Program-made: the position numbers and the translations under genes
Part shown: positions 27,949 to 36,871 of the stretch, piece after piece
How positions within the stretch are numbered: the first letter of the stretch is position 1
Layout: the number at the start of each line of letters is the position of its first letter
Assembly (NCBI RefSeq): GCF_904846075.1
Contig: NZ_CAJGZH010000002.1
Coordinates: forward strand, 620,001-684,000
DNA: 64,000 nucleotides
Reading direction: 5' to 3'
Source of the DNA: Psychrobacter glacincola
GTDB taxonomy: Bacteria; Pseudomonadota; Gammaproteobacteria; Pseudomonadales; Moraxellaceae
Notes under the pieces: model-generated
What the model was told of the DNA's origin: nothing
The model's input: the letters and a program-made list of their open reading frames with translations, nothing else
Database searches by the model: none

Positions 27949-28560
27949 CTACACGCCAACAGGCTTATCAATACGCAGCGCTTCTATAGAGAGCGCCATA
28001 TCTTCAGCCAACGCTTGCACCGCTGCACTCTCGACATCACGCTGCGCAAAAGCACGCAGCCCCATGATTTCCGCCTGTAGTCGTCGTCCAAGCCTAGTCG
28101 CGTCAAGCTCAGTATCAAGCTCACCCAGCCGCTGTGCTTCGGTAAAGTAATTTATAAAACGCAGCTCCATACCTGCTAGCAGCATTTCAACTTTTTGTAG
28201 CGCTGTCTGCTCACGAGCACCAAGCTCCAGTAAGCTTTTGACCAACATGCAAGCCTGACTCGGCAGCCCTTTATCACGAATACCGCCCAGCTGACGCACG
28301 AAAGCGGCTAACCCCAACAGCGGTGATTGATAAGCGCCCATTACCCGCTCAAGCTCACTCAAACCTAGGCGAGCATAGTAGTCTAACGCTTCTTGAAATA
28401 ATCCATCTTTACTGCCAAACGCAGCATAAATGCTTCCTGGACGCATATCGAGCGCCTCTTCTATGTCTTTTAACGAAGTAGCATGAAAGCCTTTTTGCCA
28501 AAAAAGCTGTAACGCGCGTTCTAAGGCATCTTGACGGTTATAAAGTGCGGTACGTGACAT
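27949..28560 (-). CDS. TetR/AcrR family transcriptional regulator
   Basis: A 203-residue repressor with an N-terminal helix-turn-helix 'ATSLKDIEEALDMRPGSIYAAFGSKDGLF' region (residues ~25-55) and a C-terminal ligand domain with Cys86-like 'SQACMLVKSLLELGA'. It is convergent with the AhpD/FrnE operon. A palindrome TTGAATGATTGCTCAA lies 57 bp upstream of its start and recurs upstream of the AhpD operon and the DoxX gene, so it probably represses itself and these genes. The single Cys in the ligand domain could sense oxidants, which is inference. Confidence 0.87.
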   Translation of the reverse strand: MSRTALYNRQDALERALQLFWQKGFHATSLKDIEEALDMRPGSIYAAFGSKDGLFQEALDYYARLGLSELERVMGAYQSPLLGLAAFVRQLGGIRDKGLPSQACMLVKSLLELGAREQTALQKVEMLLAGMELRFINYFTEAQRLGELDTELDATRLGRRLQAEIMGLRAFAQRDVESAAVQALAEDMALSIEALRIDKPVGV

Positions 28561-28616
28561 AGTTTTTCCATCTCAAAAGCTGTAATCTCATATAAAAATA
28601 AGCACAGCGATAAAAT

Positions 28617-28632
28617 TTGAATGATTGCTCAA
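28617..28632. promoter_or_regulatory. Operator upstream of tetR
   Basis: TTGAATGATTGCTCAA, the autoregulatory copy of the shared 16-bp palindrome. It differs by one base from the copy at 26305. Confidence 0.72.
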
Positions 28633-28682
28633 TTTTATATCGAATGGCATTCTTAGTCCAGTAAAGTTAATTTACAAAGCAA

Positions 28683-28730
28683 ATATCTTATTTAGCCATT
28701 GGTAGCAATATTAATGGCTAAATAAGATAT
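28683..28730. terminator. Perfect 18-bp stem after the aldehyde dehydrogenase
   Basis: ATATCTTATTTAGCCATT and AATGGCTAAATAAGATAT pair without mismatch around 12 bases, 16 bp after the minus-strand dehydrogenase stop. There is no long T-run, but position and stem strength indicate a transcription terminator. Confidence 0.65.
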
Positions 28731-28745
28731 GAAAGCGCCCAACGT

Positions 28746-30280
28746 TTAATGACTCAATAGCACATGCTTGCTTTTTTGATACGCAGACAAGCCGTCTACG
28801 CCCAGCTCACGACCGATACCACTTTGCTTAAAGCCGCCCCACCCTGACTCTGGCAGTACAATTTGCTGTTCATTGATCCAGATATGACCTGCTTGAATCT
28901 GTAGCGCCATCTCGACTGCCGCCGTTTCATCAACGCTGACAATGCTCGCGGCCAAAGCAAACTGGCTATCATTGGCTAAAGCAATCGCCTCTGCATGGTC
29001 GGTAAACGTTTGACTCACTAAGACCGGCCCAAAAACCTCTTCTGTCCATAACTGACTGGTCACTGGAACATTGGTATAAATCGTCGGCATCGCAAAATAC
29101 CCTTGTCGATTTAAGACCTCACCACCTGTGAGACAAGTCAGGTTTTCGGCAGTAGCAAGGTCGAAATATTTTTTTACTTGATTCAGCTGCTGCTCACTAA
29201 CCAGTGGACCCATTTGCGTATCAGTGTCAAAGCCATCACCAATTTGCAAACTTTCTGTCTTAACTTTTAATGTGTCGAACAACGACTGAGCAATGCTTTC
29301 ATGAACGAGCAGTCTTGAGGTGGCTGAACAGATCTGACCGGCATTGGTAAATATGCCACCGATGATTAAATCACAAGCGTGGTCGATATCAGCATCTGCA
29401 CATACGACGATGGCTGACTTACCGCCCAGCTCTAAACTGATATCCTTGATACCTTTTGCCGCTTGGCTCATTACCTTTTCACCAACGGTGTTGCTACCAG
29501 TAAAAGAAATTTTGTCGATTAATGGATGGCAGGTCATGGCAGCGCCCACTTCAGCTGCACCCGGTAAAATATTAACGACTCCTTTCGGTAGTTTAATAGC
29601 AGACAATATATTGCCCAACATCAACTCTGGCAATAATGTCACCTCGGAGGGCTTTAATAGTACCGTACAGCCTGCAGCCAATGCAGGGGCTAACTTCAAG
29701 CAGTGGTCACCATTGGGAAATTCCATGGGACTATAAGGGCGCAAATACCAACAGGCGCATACGTTTTTAGCAAACGTATGCCTGACTCGCTGGTGGATAC
29801 CTCCGACCAAGTCGCTTGTTCTGTGATGAGATTGGCATAATAGCGATAGCAGGCAATGGCATCGCTCACGTCTATTTTTGCCTCTTCAATGGGCTTACCA
29901 TTATTTAACACAGACAATCCCACCAATTTGTCAAACTGCTGCTCCATCGTCTCGGCAATGGCATTGAGATACGATGCACGCGTGCTTACGGTGGTTTGCG
30001 ACCAAGATGGATACGCCGCAGAAGCCGCATTGACTGCCATTTCTACCTGTACCTTGGTACACAATCGAGTGGTAGCGATGATTGTTCCCGAATTTGAATC
30101 ATATAAATCATAACTTGAATCATGATTCGAATCATAGCTATCAGCATCAGCAGTATCGGTAGCAGGCGCTTCAATAGTCATCCATTTGCCATCTATATAG
30201 GCTGCATTTAACATCACTTCATTTTGAACCGTTTGGATGGCGCTTTCTCTCGTTAAACTGTTAGCATTCGTCATTTCCAT
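28746..30280 (-). pseudogene. Aldehyde dehydrogenase (KauB/betaine-aldehyde-type), frameshifted
   Basis: The gene is split in two frames. The N-terminal part (30280 down to 29696) runs to 'VPWNFPMVTTA' and stops; the C-terminal frame continues 'KLAPALAAGCTVLLKPSE' with no gap. Restoring one G in GCTTG-AAG near 29698 gives the canonical 'TTAWKLAPALAAG', so one base is missing. The rest is intact: NAD site, 'LELGGKSAIVV', catalytic Cys in 'TNAGQICSATSRLL' and C-terminal 'WGGFKQSGIGRELG', as in betaine and aminoaldehyde dehydrogenases. The neighbours (AruI-like, guanidinobutyrase) suggest 4-guanidinobutyraldehyde as substrate. An unusual Asp/Ser/Tyr-rich insertion lies near residues 45-65. It may be a real loss or a sequencing error. 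Confidence 0.85.
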
Positions 30281-30368
30281 GATGGTCAATCACCTTATAT
30301 GGTTTGATATAATTGTTGTTATACCTATTGTCTTTAATTGCATTTATAAGTGTTTCTATAAATCATTC

Positions 30369-30415
30369 GCTAAATAATCAGTTTATTCTTTAGTTAGATA
30401 AACCGATTATTTAGC
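30369..30415. terminator. Hairpin between yjiH-like and aldehyde dehydrogenase genes
   Basis: GCTAAATAATC-AGTTTAT pairs with ATAAACC-GATTATTTAGC with one mismatch over a stem of about 18 bp. It sits in the 170-bp gap inside the minus-strand gene series and may be a terminator or attenuator reducing dehydrogenase expression. Confidence 0.5.
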
Positions 30416-30459
30416 ACATTATCGTTATGCTAGAGGCTGGGTTGATATTGGCTACATAG

Positions 30460-31866
30460 CTAGTAAAGTAAATGCGCCACTGAAGTAATCACCACCAAAC
30501 TGATCAGAGTACGAAGAATAAAAATCATAAACAGCTCTAACACATTAAGCTTGATGTTTGATTTCAAAATCAGCGCGCCCACTTCAGACATGTAAATAAT
30601 CTGAGTAATAGAACATGCACCAACGATGAATCTTGTCATCTCACTCTCAATACTTTTACCGACCAAGGCTGGCAAATACATATCCGCAAAGCCCATAATC
30701 ATCGCTGGAGCCGCCTCTGCTGCCTCTGGAATCTGTAACAAATCCAGCAATGGCACTAACGGTGCAGACAACCATTTAAACACAGGCGTGTACTCGGCTA
30801 AGCCCAGACCAATCGTACCAATTGCGAAAATCACGGGGATTAGCCCAAAATAGATATCGAATAAATTTTTTACACTACGTTTGAACACTTGACCCAGACT
30901 TGGCATTGAGTGCGCGCGCGTCACAGCACGATTGACCGCCCATTGGTAGGTCGTGTACTGAGCAGGAATCCCTTCATCGAGCATGCTTTTTCCAGAATGA
31001 TAGGTGTCAGGCTTTAAGGAAAGTGGCGGTATACGTGGCATAATAATCGCGGCGATAAAGCCTGTTAAAGCAATGGTCAGATAAAAATAAACAAAGTTAT
31101 CATCCACGCCGATGGTTTTGGCGACGACGTAAGTAAAAGCGATAGAAGTCACCGAAAAAGTCGTCGCGATAATCGCCGCTTCACGCTGGCTATAGTAGCT
31201 TTTATCATACTCCTGCATGGTCACCAGTAGACCGATAGAAGCCGCGCCAAACCAAGAGGACATCGCATCTACCGCTGAGCGTCCTGGCAACTTAAACAGT
31301 TTGACAAATATTTTGCTCGCCAGTGTGCCCAAAAACTCCATCAAACCAAAATCTGTCAAAAACGGCAACGATAAAATGGCGAAGAAAAACAAAGGAATCA
31401 AAATCGGAATCAAATCTTCAAAAATAACGCCGCCGGTATTACGGTTAATAATAAACTCAGGGCCGACTTGCAGATAAATCATCCAGACAAACACCATCCC
31501 TAGCAATCGGGCGGTGAGCCAAAACCAATCAACATCGAAGAGTTTTTTGACCATAGAGTCTTCATGTAGGTTGGGCTTTAACACCTTCACAGCCAGCGCC
31601 CCAAGAAAGGATGTCGTCACGATTGCCATTGCCACATAAACGACAGAACCGCCCAACAAAGCTTGCAAAGCGTCCGTTAACACACCCAATAAAATCGTAA
31701 CCTTTCCGTCCCATTGAAACGGTATTATAAATAGTGCAATGCCCAATGCTGAAAACAATAAAAACTTCCACATTGACGCATGCCACTGCTCTCCTTGCGG
31801 TGTTTCTGAATCGACAACATCGTTTCCTAATATCGGTTGCTGCGACTTATCGAGATAATTCGTCAT
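30460..31866 (-). CDS. YjiH family / nucleoside-recognition (GATE) membrane protein
   Basis: The 468-residue integral membrane protein has around ten predicted helices and the 'GATE'/nucleoside-recognition layout of the YjiH family ('FGAASIGLLVTMQEYDKSYYSQREAAIIATTFSV', shown in parts: 'SSWFGAASIGLLVT' and 'REAAIIATTFS'; later 'MIMGFADMYLPALVG'). Transport substrate is unknown; the operon context suggests a guanidino compound, arginine derivative or organic acid. Its start overlaps the end of the D-lactate dehydrogenase gene by 20 bp, so the two are translationally coupled. Confidence 0.75.
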   Translation of the reverse strand: MTNYLDKSQQPILGNDVVDSETPQGEQWHASMWKFLLFSALGIALFIIPFQWDGKVTILLGVLTDALQALLGGSVVYVAMAIVTTSFLGALAVKVLKPNLHEDSMVKKLFDVDWFWLTARLLGMVFVWMIYLQVGPEFIINRNTGGVIFEDLIPILIPLFFFAILSLPFLTDFGLMEFLGTLASKIFVKLFKLPGRSAVDAMSSWFGAASIGLLVTMQEYDKSYYSQREAAIIATTFSVTSIAFTYVVAKTIGVDDNFVYFYLTIALTGFIAAIIMPRIPPLSLKPDTYHSGKSMLDEGIPAQYTTYQWAVNRAVTRAHSMPSLGQVFKRSVKNLFDIYFGLIPVIFAIGTIGLGLAEYTPVFKWLSAPLVPLLDLLQIPEAAEAAPAMIMGFADMYLPALVGKSIESEMTRFIVGACSITQIIYMSEVGALILKSNIKLNVLELFMIFILRTLISLVVITSVAHLLY

Positions 31867-33664
31867 TTAATTCCTCCTTGATGGGCGACGATCGCCAATT
31901 TTTCCATTTTGCTGTCTGACCAATGCCTGGATTTAGCGAATTGGTCGGATCTAGTTTTTTATAAAAAGTATGTAGTGCAGGTTTTGCGGTATAGACATGA
32001 CCCACGTTGTGTTCAGCAGGGTACTCTATACGACGTCGATCATAAAACGCCAACAGCTCATCCTTGAATTTTTTTGCATCCACTTCAGGGTATAACAGAT
32101 AATCTTGATGCATGACATGGCAAAAAAAATGTCCCAAATAAAAGGTTTTACTGACCTGCTTTTGTAAGTTAATAGGTAGCACTTCATCCCAATCTACAGC
32201 ATTCCGTGGTAAGGCAATGTCGGTAGATAATAGCGCGCCAAACCTTGTGTGGTTAAGATTGTGATAACGAAACATGGCAGCGGTTGCCGCACTACGAAAC
32301 ACCAATAATGCTTGGGATTCTGCTGCTGTACAAAGATGTACGACGCCTTGATGCTGCTGCATATGAGACTGTAGAAATACTTGAGCGGCGGCAATATGAC
32401 CATGACTGCCGCTATTATTGCCATTGCTATTATCATCGTCCGTATTATTGCCATCCGCAACTTTGATGATTAAATGATAACGATAGGAGCACGCCTGCTT
32501 CGCCAAAGAATTGGGTAATGACGGCGGCATGAAAACACCAGTCATTTGTAGCATCCGATCTGGTAACGTCTGAGGCAGTCGCCATTTATCCAAATAATAG
32601 CCAATCTTGGCTTGTAACCGATACAGCGCTCCTATCTTACTGGCTGGCAGTTTTCGCATACTCAAGCAAGTATCACGGCCATAGCGCATGGTAATATCGT
32701 TGTAATCTTGATGCATATATTCTGCCAAAATAGGCAGGTTTAGCTCGCTTTTTAACCACTCTTGCCTGAGTGTGGTTAAAGTATCGGCGTCATTGGTCGA
32801 GATATAAAACGTTTGCTCTTGCGTCGGTTTGGCAAATGTCGCGACTCGAACCGCAAAGACGATGACTTTGCCTGCTGAACCAGAGGCTTCATATAATCCG
32901 TTAGGGTCATTATTAAATCTAGCAGGTGTGTCTGCCACGCAATCGCGCACCTTGTGTTGATAATGGTGGTTTGTACAGGACTTACTGTTGGCACTCTCTG
33001 GATTTTTATTGAACGTGCCAGTTTGTAAGTTTCTAAGCATCTCTTCTGGATCTGCACCTAAATCAATGCCCAAGTGATTGATTAATTCAAACTCACCCAT
33101 GGCATTACGTTTGGCAAATAGCGACATCTCGGTATACGCCGGACCACGCTGCACCAACATACCGCCAGAGCTGTTGCAAATACCGCCAATCACTGAAGCA
33201 CCAACACAACTAGAGCCCAGTACTGAATGCGGCTCACGCCCTAACGGCGCAAGCTCAGACTCCAACTGCTGGAGGCTAGCCGCTGGCAAGGCAACCAGCT
33301 CTGCTGCATCATTGAGCAGATGAACACCGCCCAATCGTTGCATAGAAATCACGACGACTGCTCGATCGTACTCTCCGTACGGTGTCGAGCCTCCGGTCAA
33401 CCCTGTGTTAGCAGCCTGTGCAATAATAATCGCATCAGCCGCCGCACAGAGATTAATGACGCGCCATAGTGCCACAAGAGAGTCTGGTATCACAACTGCC
33501 GCGACAGCATCGGTGATAGAAGCAATCGCCCCTTGTGTATACGACTGCTGCTGGCTGGGTTTGGTCAATACATTGGTCGCGCCAACAACGGCGGATAAAT
33601 CCGTTAATAAGCTTGCCAGCGAGGTACTCAAGCGACCAGACGAGCGGTTAGCATGTGGCATCAT
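31847..33664 (-). CDS. dld: Respiratory D-lactate dehydrogenase, quinone-dependent
   Basis: A 605-residue FAD enzyme that oxidises D-lactate to pyruvate and passes electrons to quinone. The N-terminal FAD-binding domain includes 'AAADAIIIAQAANTGLTGGS' (PP-loop type) and 'GSSCVGASVIGGICNSSGGM'; the C-terminal membrane-binding domain has 'CSYRYHLIIKVADG' and ends near 'LDPTNSLNPGIGQT'. Length matches Dld (about 570-610). AAGGAAG precedes ATG 33664. An Asn/Asp/Ser-rich insertion near residues 395-415 is unusual. In this operon the pyruvate produced could serve as amino acceptor for arginine transamination, which is speculation. Confidence 0.87.
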   Translation of the reverse strand: MMPHANRSSGRLSTSLASLLTDLSAVVGATNVLTKPSQQQSYTQGAIASITDAVAAVVIPDSLVALWRVINLCAAADAIIIAQAANTGLTGGSTPYGEYDRAVVVISMQRLGGVHLLNDAAELVALPAASLQQLESELAPLGREPHSVLGSSCVGASVIGGICNSSGGMLVQRGPAYTEMSLFAKRNAMGEFELINHLGIDLGADPEEMLRNLQTGTFNKNPESANSKSCTNHHYQHKVRDCVADTPARFNNDPNGLYEASGSAGKVIVFAVRVATFAKPTQEQTFYISTNDADTLTTLRQEWLKSELNLPILAEYMHQDYNDITMRYGRDTCLSMRKLPASKIGALYRLQAKIGYYLDKWRLPQTLPDRMLQMTGVFMPPSLPNSLAKQACSYRYHLIIKVADGNNTDDDNSNGNNSGSHGHIAAAQVFLQSHMQQHQGVVHLCTAAESQALLVFRSAATAAMFRYHNLNHTRFGALLSTDIALPRNAVDWDEVLPINLQKQVSKTFYLGHFFCHVMHQDYLLYPEVDAKKFKDELLAFYDRRRIEYPAEHNVGHVYTAKPALHTFYKKLDPTNSLNPGIGQTAKWKNWRSSPIKEELNDELSR

Positions 33665-33710
33665 AGACGTTCTTCCTTGAGCGACCAGCCTTTATTATGC
33701 TTAGTGTTGG

Positions 33711-33818
33711 TATAGTTGGTTCAATATAATTTAGATACAAGGAAGGCGAGTGAAAGTACTACAAATAGTAGACTAAGCGAGCCTGACACCGTATCTGATT
33801 TATATAGGATTAACTATA
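33711..33818. repeat. 108-bp palindromic element, MITE-like
   Basis: The ends are imperfect inverted repeats of about 28 bp: TATAGTTGGTTCAATATAAT at the left and its counterpart ending ATATAGGATTAACTATA at the right. The centre is non-coding. The element fills most of the gap between the dld and aruI-like genes and lacks any reading frame, as expected for a small non-autonomous repeat or REP-like sequence. Confidence 0.7.
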
Positions 33819-33821
33819 TTG

Positions 33822-35546
33822 TTAGCTAAAGCAGGTGAACGTTTTACCCATTTCAATCAAAAAGTCATCGGTTTCATCAACTTCATAGATGATGGGTTGC
33901 TTGCCCTTGATATCTTCTTTTAGAGCGTCGAGCAATTGCTGTTTGGCTGTGATTCTGCGATAACCTGCACCAAGTCCTGCTGCCAGCGGCTCAAAGTTCG
34001 GCGTCTTAATATTAACCCCGATTAGTGGCAATCCACCCTCTTCCATATAACGACGAATTTCGCCATAGCCTTGGTTGTTCCACAGCAGCACAATCAATGG
34101 CAGCTCAAGCTCGGCGGCGCAGATAAGTTCTGCAATCGTAAACTGAATACCGCCGTCGCCAATCAAGCTGACCACTGGACTGTTGGAACCAATCATGGCA
34201 CCAATGGCAGCAGGCAAACCATAACCTAACGTGCCAAACCCTGTTGACGAGTTAAACCATCGACGCGTCGCCAATGCCTCAAAACCAAGATTGCCGCTAT
34301 AGACAGGCTGCGTTGAATCACCAACGAAGATGACGTCTTTTACTTCATCTCGAATCAATTGAAGTAGCGCATTTTGCCCAGCAAAGTCTGGTGTCATTCC
34401 CTCTAATAGTGCTTGTTTTGCCTCGTTTACTCGTGATGCCGCTTGATGATTTAACGCCTGACCCTCTAAGCGTTTGCAGAGACCACTTACCGCCATTTGC
34501 GCATCGGACAATACCGCGATATCGGCTCTAAAAGGACGCTGTAATTGCTGGGCATCGCAATCGATACGAATCAGCGTGCCATTGATTTTAAACTCGCCAT
34601 TAAAGAACACATCATAATCAGTCTCACCCAGCTCAGTACCAATCGCCAATACCCAATCAGCCTCAGCAATAACGGCGCGACCTGCCTCTAATGACTGATT
34701 GCTACCCAAACTTAATGGGTGGCTAGGTGGCAGCAAACCTTTGGCATTGATGGTCAGAAATGTCGGTGCATCTATCAGCTCTGCCAGTTTTTGCGCATCA
34801 TGATCGACATCGACGCAGCCACCGCCATAAAGTATCACTGGATTTTTTGCCGCTTTTAGAGATTCAACGATCAAATCTAATTGGATAGGATTGGGCAGCG
34901 GTCTCATTACTTGAGGTAACGTTAAACCATGTGCATCAGTTGAATTTTTTACAAATTTATTTAAATAATTAGAGGGCTTTGCGACATGGCTGGCATCTGT
35001 GGTAATCACATCAATGGGCAACTGGATATGCACTGGCCCTGGACGTGCGCCATTAAATAATGCAAACGCTTCAGCGATGACCTTGGGTAGCGATTCAGGC
35101 TGCCAGATAGTTTTGCTCATGAGTGCAACCTTACTGACCATGCCTTGCTGATCGTGTAATTCATGCAAGTGCCCTTCACCGCTGCCCGTATCTTTCACTT
35201 TATTAACACTAGAAATCACTAGCATCGGGATGGAGTCAGCCAATGCTTGTGCCATAGCCGTCATGATGTTGGTCATACCGGGGCCTGTAATAATAAAGCA
35301 AACCCCCACTTTACCAGACGCGCGATAATAGCCATCAGCCATAAACCCCGCACCTTGTTCATGACGCGGTGTCACGTGGCGAATGTTGGTGTTTGGCAGA
35401 CCACGATATAGCTCGACCGTATGCACACCCGGAATACCAAATACGGTCTCTACCCCATAATACTCTAGCCACTGTACGAGCAGCTCACCACATGTCAGAG
35501 ACGGCGTGGCGGGCGCTGAAGAAGATGTTTGAAGCGTTTGCGTCAT
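33822..35546 (-). CDS. aruI: TPP-dependent 2-oxo acid decarboxylase, AruI-like (5-guanidino-2-oxopentanoate decarboxylase)
   Basis: The 574-residue protein has the three domains of the acetolactate-synthase-like TPP enzymes: Pyr domain with catalytic Glu in 'TPRHEQGAGFMADGY' (~60), central domain, and PP domain with the GDG...NN thiamine-binding motif ('SLIGDGGIQFTIAELICA' to 'LLWNNQGYGEI'). The N-terminal 'GVETVFGIPGVHTVELYRGL' resembles AruI. AruI decarboxylates 2-ketoarginine to 4-guanidinobutyraldehyde. Its neighbours, a ureohydrolase and an aldehyde dehydrogenase, would carry out the next two steps, which is the main basis for choosing AruI over acetolactate synthase or benzoylformate decarboxylase. 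Confidence 0.75.
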   Translation of the reverse strand: MTQTLQTSSSAPATPSLTCGELLVQWLEYYGVETVFGIPGVHTVELYRGLPNTNIRHVTPRHEQGAGFMADGYYRASGKVGVCFIITGPGMTNIMTAMAQALADSIPMLVISSVNKVKDTGSGEGHLHELHDQQGMVSKVALMSKTIWQPESLPKVIAEAFALFNGARPGPVHIQLPIDVITTDASHVAKPSNYLNKFVKNSTDAHGLTLPQVMRPLPNPIQLDLIVESLKAAKNPVILYGGGCVDVDHDAQKLAELIDAPTFLTINAKGLLPPSHPLSLGSNQSLEAGRAVIAEADWVLAIGTELGETDYDVFFNGEFKINGTLIRIDCDAQQLQRPFRADIAVLSDAQMAVSGLCKRLEGQALNHQAASRVNEAKQALLEGMTPDFAGQNALLQLIRDEVKDVIFVGDSTQPVYSGNLGFEALATRRWFNSSTGFGTLGYGLPAAIGAMIGSNSPVVSLIGDGGIQFTIAELICAAELELPLIVLLWNNQGYGEIRRYMEEGGLPLIGVNIKTPNFEPLAAGLGAGYRRITAKQQLLDALKEDIKGKQPIIYEVDETDDFLIEMGKTFTCFS

Positions 35547-35669
35547 GAGTTAATCATCCTAAAAAGTTCAATCGCGTTTAAATAAGTTGTTCAGTGTCAA
35601 ACCCAAGCTGCCCTTTAATCCCTTATAAAAAGCAGCTTAATAAAAGCAGTTTGCGATTACAAATCATTC

Positions 35670-36638
35670 TTAATACACCGCCTTTACCTTATCGTCATAG
35701 CGCACACCCGGTAAGATACATAACATCTCAAATAGCAAGTTTGCCGCCAATACAGAGGTGTTACCAAAGGGGTCGTAAGGAGGAGACACTTCTACTAAAT
35801 CGCCACCCACCACATCAAGTCCGCGCATACCGCGAATGATTTCTATCGCTTGCGTTGAGGTCAAGCCGCCGATTTCAGCAGTGCCCGTACCCGGTGCAAA
35901 CGCAGGATCAATACCATCGATATCGAAACTTAAATAGACAGGGCCATCACCGAGCTTTTCGCGTACTTCTGCCATCAATGGTGTCAGCGACTTGTACCAG
36001 CATTCCTCGGCAGGTACCACACGAAAGCCTTGCTGGGTTGACCAATCAAACTCTTCGGCGCTATAGCCTGTACCACGTAAGCCAATCTGTACCACACGGT
36101 TGCCATCGATTAAGTTTTCTTCAACAGCGCGGCGGAACGGTGTACCATGAGCGATTTTTTCGCCAAACATCTCATCGTTGATATCTGCATGCGCATCGAT
36201 ATGCACCATGCCGACAGGGCCATGTTTTTTGGCAAGCGCACGTAAGATAGGCAAGGCAATGGTATGATCGCCGCCCAAAGTCAATGGGATAGCCCCATGA
36301 TTCACGATTTTATCAGTATAGAATTTTTCGATGATATCAATGCTTTTTAGCAAGTTGAAAGTATTGATAGGCACGTCGCCGATATCAGCAACTTGTAAAG
36401 ACTCAAAAGGCGCTGCACGAGTGGCGACATTATAGGGACGAATCATGCGTGATTCATCACGAATTTGTCGTGGACCCAATCGCGCACCGCTACGGTTTGA
36501 CGCACCGATATCTAAAGGCACACCCACAAACGCCACATCTAACCCTTCTGCATCAGCTTGAGTCGGCAAGCGCATCATAGAAGCAAAGCCGCCAAATCTT
36601 GGCATATCGTTGCCGCTTAATGGTTGATTGAATTTCAT
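35670..36638 (-). CDS. gbuA: Ureohydrolase, probably guanidinobutyrase (agmatinase family)
   Basis: A 322-residue Mn-dependent hydrolase with all metal ligands visible: GGDH (His125), HIDAHADIN (Asp148, His150, Asp152) and SFDIDGIDP (two Asp, ~235-240). The reaction is release of urea from a guanidino compound. Agmatinase and guanidinobutyrase cannot be separated by these motifs. The adjacent AruI-like gene, aldehyde dehydrogenase and divergent LysR gene, as for gbuA/gbuR in Pseudomonas, favour 4-guanidinobutyrate as substrate. It is the first gene of the minus-strand operon. Confidence 0.8.
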   Translation of the reverse strand: MKFNQPLSGNDMPRFGGFASMMRLPTQADAEGLDVAFVGVPLDIGASNRSGARLGPRQIRDESRMIRPYNVATRAAPFESLQVADIGDVPINTFNLLKSIDIIEKFYTDKIVNHGAIPLTLGGDHTIALPILRALAKKHGPVGMVHIDAHADINDEMFGEKIAHGTPFRRAVEENLIDGNRVVQIGLRGTGYSAEEFDWSTQQGFRVVPAEECWYKSLTPLMAEVREKLGDGPVYLSFDIDGIDPAFAPGTGTAEIGGLTSTQAIEIIRGMRGLDVVGGDLVEVSPPYDPFGNTSVLAANLLFEMLCILPGVRYDDKVKAVY

Positions 36639-36732
36639 AAATCACATCCTTGTTTCAGTTTGTTTAAAATAGGCAATTTTTTATATGCTTTGACAATACC
36701 TAAATATTTGAAGTCAGACCATGGTAAAATTT

Positions 36733-36791
36733 AGAAGTAAACTTCTGATTTTTCGTAGTAATTTAGATTTAACCGTTATTATCAGAAGTTT
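36733..36791. promoter_or_regulatory. Inverted-repeat operator in the LysR/gbuA divergent promoter
   Basis: AGAAGTAAACTTCT (36733-36746) is a small palindrome, and AAACTTCTGAT (36739-36749) has a perfect inverted partner ATCAGAAGTTT at 36781-36791. Three AGAAGT half-sites in this 233-bp divergent region make it the likely binding site for the LysR protein. Confidence 0.6.
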
Positions 36792-36871
36792 GATATAAAT
36801 TTGATGTTAGAAAAGTGATAAATAGAAGATGCGTTTTGATGGGCATCAGAGGTACTGAGGAATAATGACCG

